Of a stretch of DNA of 9,447 nt, positions 4,976 through 9,447 are shown one piece after another. Numbering within the stretch: the first letter of the stretch is position 1; each line of letters starts with the position of its first letter. The translations under genes were made by a program, and so were the position numbers. Below the pieces are notes generated by a model. The model did not search any database, had not been told where the DNA came from, and worked only from the letters and a program-made list of their open reading frames with translations. Source of the stretch: Candidatus Poseidoniales archaeon (lineage in GTDB: Archaea; Thermoplasmatota; Poseidoniia; MGIII; CG-Epi1); assembly GCA_015658585.1 (NCBI GenBank), contig DQOP01000047.1:1-9447 (forward strand), given 5' to 3'.

Positions 4976-7635
4976 GGGAAATGATACCCAAGAAAATCGC
5001 GAGAATCGATTTCGCACTGATGGGGCCTAAAGAAATCCGTAAGCTGTCTGCTACAAAGGTCATAACTGCTGATACGTATGATGACGATGGATTTCCAATT
5101 CCAATGGGTCTTATGGACCTACATATGGGTGTTATTGAACCGGGCCTGAGGTGTAAGACTAGCGGCCGTAAAATGGATGAGGATCCAGGCCACTTCGGAC
5201 ACATTGATCTGGCGATGCCGGTCATACATGCAGGATATTCAAAAACAATGAAGGATGTTCTAAACGCAACTCATCCAAGCTCAGGACGCATTATGCTAAC
5301 TCAGGACCGAATTGAACATTACAATGTGCAAATTCAGAGGTTGATAGATTCGGAAGCAGGCACTACTGTTACAATAGGTGGAATCGTAAGAAGAGCGATT
5401 CGGGAAGCTGTAAAATCAAAGACTTGCCCACACTGTGGAGAAGAAAAAATCAAAGTCACCTTGGACAAACCAACTACGTTCCGTGAGGAAGGCCGCAAAC
5501 TAACTCCCAAGGAGATTCGATCCCGTATGGAGAAAATCCCTGACTCTGATCTGTTGTGTCTAGGATTCAATCCTAAGATCACTAGGCCTGAGAATATGAT
5601 TCTGACCGTCCTTTCAGTTCCTCCTGTGCCAATGAGACCCTCGATTACTCTTGAATCTGGTGAGAGGTCTGAAGATGACCTTACACACAAACTGGTAGAT
5701 GTCCTGAGAATCAATCAGCGTCTCAGGGAAAATCGTGACGCGGGAGCTCCTCAGCTCATTGTGGAGGATTTATGGGAATTACTACAATACCATATTACAA
5801 CTTATTTCGATAACCAGACTGCAGGTATCCCTACCGCCAGACATCGTTCGGGAAGGCCATTGAAGACTATTGTTCAACGTCTCAAGGGCAAAGAAGGACG
5901 ATTCCGTTCGAACCTGTCTGGTAAACGTGTTAACTTCTCAGCTCGAACCGTGATTACACCTGATCCTTACCTGAGCATAAATCAAGTAGGCGTTCCTGAG
6001 CTTGCGGCTCGGGAATTAACAGTCCCAGTTAGAATTAACATTCACAATCTGGCTTTCATGAGAAACCTGATTAAGGAAAACTTCGATCCTTCAGATCCCG
6101 AACAGTACATCCCTGGAATAAATTACATGATCAGACCTGACGGTCGGAGAGTGAAACTAACTGATGAGAATTGGGAATTCAATCATGAAAGGCTGGAGCC
6201 CGGTTTCATAGTTGAAAGGCACCTCATGGATGGTGACATTGTACTGTTCAACCGACAACCCAGTCTGCACCGGATGTCGATGATGGCACACGAAGTTCGT
6301 ATCATGAAAGGCAAGACCTTCAGAATAAACTTGTGTGTTTGTCCACCTTACAATGCTGATTTCGATGGTGATGAAATGAACCTCCATGTCGTGCAGTCGG
6401 AAGAAGCTCGTGCCGAGGCAAGGATACTGATGCGAGTTCAGGAGCATATACGTTCGCCTAGGTTTGGAGGTGCTGTAATTGGAGCTATTCACGATCATAT
6501 TACGGGAATGTTCTTGCTCACTCACGGAGAGGCCAGTTACGACATCGATCAGACTGTCCGAATTCTATCTCGTGTAGAATACAAGAAAGACCTCCCAAAA
6601 CCTGAATATCCAAAAGCCAAGGGAGGACCACGGTGGTCTGGAAGACAGATTTTCTCAGTCCTTCTGCCGGATGACATGAATTTGAAGTACGATGCTTCCG
6701 TTGCAGTATCGCTTGCTCTCACACCGGAAGAGAACGCTGAGCTTGATTTGACTGTCGAAATTGTGAACGGCCAAATGATTCGTGGGCCCGTGGACGGGCA
6801 TTCCATATCCGCATTCAAAGGCAAGATTCTTGAAGAGATTTCAAGGTTGAATGGATCTAATGCTGCAAGGGACTTCATCGATAAGGTCACCCGATTAGCA
6901 GTCGGTGCTTTGATGGAAACTGGCTGTACAACTGGAATTGACGATGCCGATGTGCCCAAGGAGGCCCTGTTGCAAATCTCCGATGCCCAGGATGTTGCTG
7001 TGAAAGAGGTTGATAAGTTAGTAAATGCCTATAACAAGGGTAAACTTCAACCTAGACCTGGAAGAAGTGTAGAAGAGACACTGGAAGTAGAGGTCATGGG
7101 GGTTCTGGGTAGGGTCCGGGACAAATCTGGAGAAATCGCAGGAACGCATCTGGGTATGGATAACTTCGCAGTGATAATGGCAAGATCCGGTGCTCGAGGT
7201 AGCATGCTGAACTTGTCGCAGATGGCTGGATCTATCGGACAACAAGCAGTTCGTGGCGAAAGGATTTCACGTGGCTATGAGCAAAGGACATTATCCCATT
7301 TCAATAAGGGAGACCTAGGTGCGGATGCTAAGGGATTTGTAAGGTCATCTTACAAGAAGGGCTTAACACCCACTGAATATTTCTTCCACTCCATGGGAGG
7401 GAGAGAGGGTTTGGTCGACACTGCGGTCCGGACTTCCAGATCAGGATACATGCAGCGCCGTTTGGTAAATGCTCTTGAGGATCTCAGGGTCAAATATGAT
7501 GGAACTGTCAGAAATACTGCTAATACAGTTGTCCAGTTCAAATATGGGGAAGATTCTATTGACCCGACGAAGAGTAAATTCGGAGATGCGATTGATATAG
7601 ATCGATTGATAGAAGATGCCAAAGGAGGGAAATAA
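4972..7635 (+). CDS. rpoA1: DNA-directed RNA polymerase subunit A' (RpoA1, N-terminal part of Rpb1)
   Basis: This 887-residue protein is the A' half of the largest subunit: clamp core, dock, active site, funnel and bridge helix. The catalytic NADFDGDEMN at 461-470 carries the three Mg-binding Asp residues D463, D465 and D467. GKEGRFRSNLSGKRVNFSART (306-326) forms the lid/rudder region, and NRQPSLHRMSMMAH (427-440) precedes the active site. GLTPTEYFFHSMGGREGLVD (797-816) begins the bridge helix. The chain ends at the usual archaeal A'/A'' split after FKYGEDSIDP. Both clamp zinc sites are eroded. The first keeps C61 and H74 but has S64 and D71. The second keeps C152 and C155 but has H101 and S104 for the CxxC pair. 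A strong GGAGG (4960-4964) lies 7 nt before the ATG, inside the end of rpoB, so translation is likely coupled. Confidence 0.97.
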   Translation: MREMIPKKIARIDFALMGPKEIRKLSATKVITADTYDDDGFPIPMGLMDLHMGVIEPGLRCKTSGRKMDEDPGHFGHIDLAMPVIHAGYSKTMKDVLNATHPSSGRIMLTQDRIEHYNVQIQRLIDSEAGTTVTIGGIVRRAIREAVKSKTCPHCGEEKIKVTLDKPTTFREEGRKLTPKEIRSRMEKIPDSDLLCLGFNPKITRPENMILTVLSVPPVPMRPSITLESGERSEDDLTHKLVDVLRINQRLRENRDAGAPQLIVEDLWELLQYHITTYFDNQTAGIPTARHRSGRPLKTIVQRLKGKEGRFRSNLSGKRVNFSARTVITPDPYLSINQVGVPELAARELTVPVRINIHNLAFMRNLIKENFDPSDPEQYIPGINYMIRPDGRRVKLTDENWEFNHERLEPGFIVERHLMDGDIVLFNRQPSLHRMSMMAHEVRIMKGKTFRINLCVCPPYNADFDGDEMNLHVVQSEEARAEARILMRVQEHIRSPRFGGAVIGAIHDHITGMFLLTHGEASYDIDQTVRILSRVEYKKDLPKPEYPKAKGGPRWSGRQIFSVLLPDDMNLKYDASVAVSLALTPEENAELDLTVEIVNGQMIRGPVDGHSISAFKGKILEEISRLNGSNAARDFIDKVTRLAVGALMETGCTTGIDDADVPKEALLQISDAQDVAVKEVDKLVNAYNKGKLQPRPGRSVEETLEVEVMGVLGRVRDKSGEIAGTHLGMDNFAVIMARSGARGSMLNLSQMAGSIGQQAVRGERISRGYEQRTLSHFNKGDLGADAKGFVRSSYKKGLTPTEYFFHSMGGREGLVDTAVRTSRSGYMQRRLVNALEDLRVKYDGTVRNTANTVVQFKYGEDSIDPTKSKFGDAIDIDRLIEDAKGGK
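7624..7629 (+). promoter_or_regulatory. Shine-Dalgarno GGAGGG fixing the rpoA2 start
   Basis: GGAGGG sits 6 nt before ATG 7636, and the rpoA1 stop TAA (7633-7635) directly abuts that ATG. This strong site shows that translation begins at the head of the long N-terminal extension. The internal ATGs near the canonical A'' region (for example 8767) have no comparable site. Confidence 0.8.

Positions 7636-9447
<1,812 letters not shown>

Noticed and set aside
2138..7622. Many minus-strand open frames of 60-136 codons inside rpoB and rpoA1
   Set aside because: All are antisense to highly conserved polymerase sequence, none resembles a family, and none has start signals. They are by-products of codon use.

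Overview
The window carries the RNA polymerase (RNAP) large-subunit operon of an archaeon. Going rightward it reads tRNA-Lys, rpoH, rpoB, rpoA1 (A') and rpoA2 (A'', running off the right edge). A divergent gene for a pyrophosphate-type phosphofructokinase runs off the left edge. The archaeal assignment rests on the separate Rpb5-like RpoH, the split A'/A'' subunits, the H-B-A'-A'' order and TATA-type promoter elements. RpoB is one uninterrupted chain rather than B'' plus B', as in Thermococcales, Thermoplasmata and Crenarchaeota but unlike most methanogens and haloarchaea. The moderate-to-low GC, the fused B and the bacterial-type PPi-PFK together suggest a Thermoplasmatota lineage such as marine group II/III. 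That placement is inference; no tree was run.

Layout: 1-912 (minus) is the N-terminal 304 codons of PPi-dependent phosphofructokinase. The intergenic stretch 913-1151 holds candidate promoters for both directions, a perfect 7-bp inverted repeat abutting a TATA box, and a sequence resembling a tRNA D-arm. tRNA-Lys(UUU) with encoded CCA lies at 1152-1228. The polymerase genes follow in very tight packing: rpoH to rpoB effectively abut, rpoB/rpoA1 overlap by ATGA, and rpoA2 starts on the base after the rpoA1 stop. No convincing promoter is visible between the tRNA and rpoH, so tRNA and polymerase may share a transcript.

The catalytic machinery is intact: the A' NADFDGD metal site, the B lysines in the DKFASRHGQKG block, the bridge helix and the A'' trigger loop. 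Three features are unusual. (1) The structural zinc sites of the clamp are eroded: all four cysteines of the RpoB C-terminal zinc ribbon are replaced, and each of the two A' zinc sites has lost two of its four ligands. (2) RpoA'' has a roughly 335-385-residue N-terminal extension, made of two helix-hairpin-helix-like modules flanking a beta-rich domain that resembles the PUA/EVE class, followed by a possible 50-residue tandem repeat. (3) The conserved N-terminus of RpoB is encoded upstream of its first ATG, in a frame whose only plausible initiator is an ATA overlapping the rpoH stop (ATAA in place of ATGA). Together they suggest a remodelled, possibly zinc-sparing archaeal RNAP with a lineage-specific module near the foot region.
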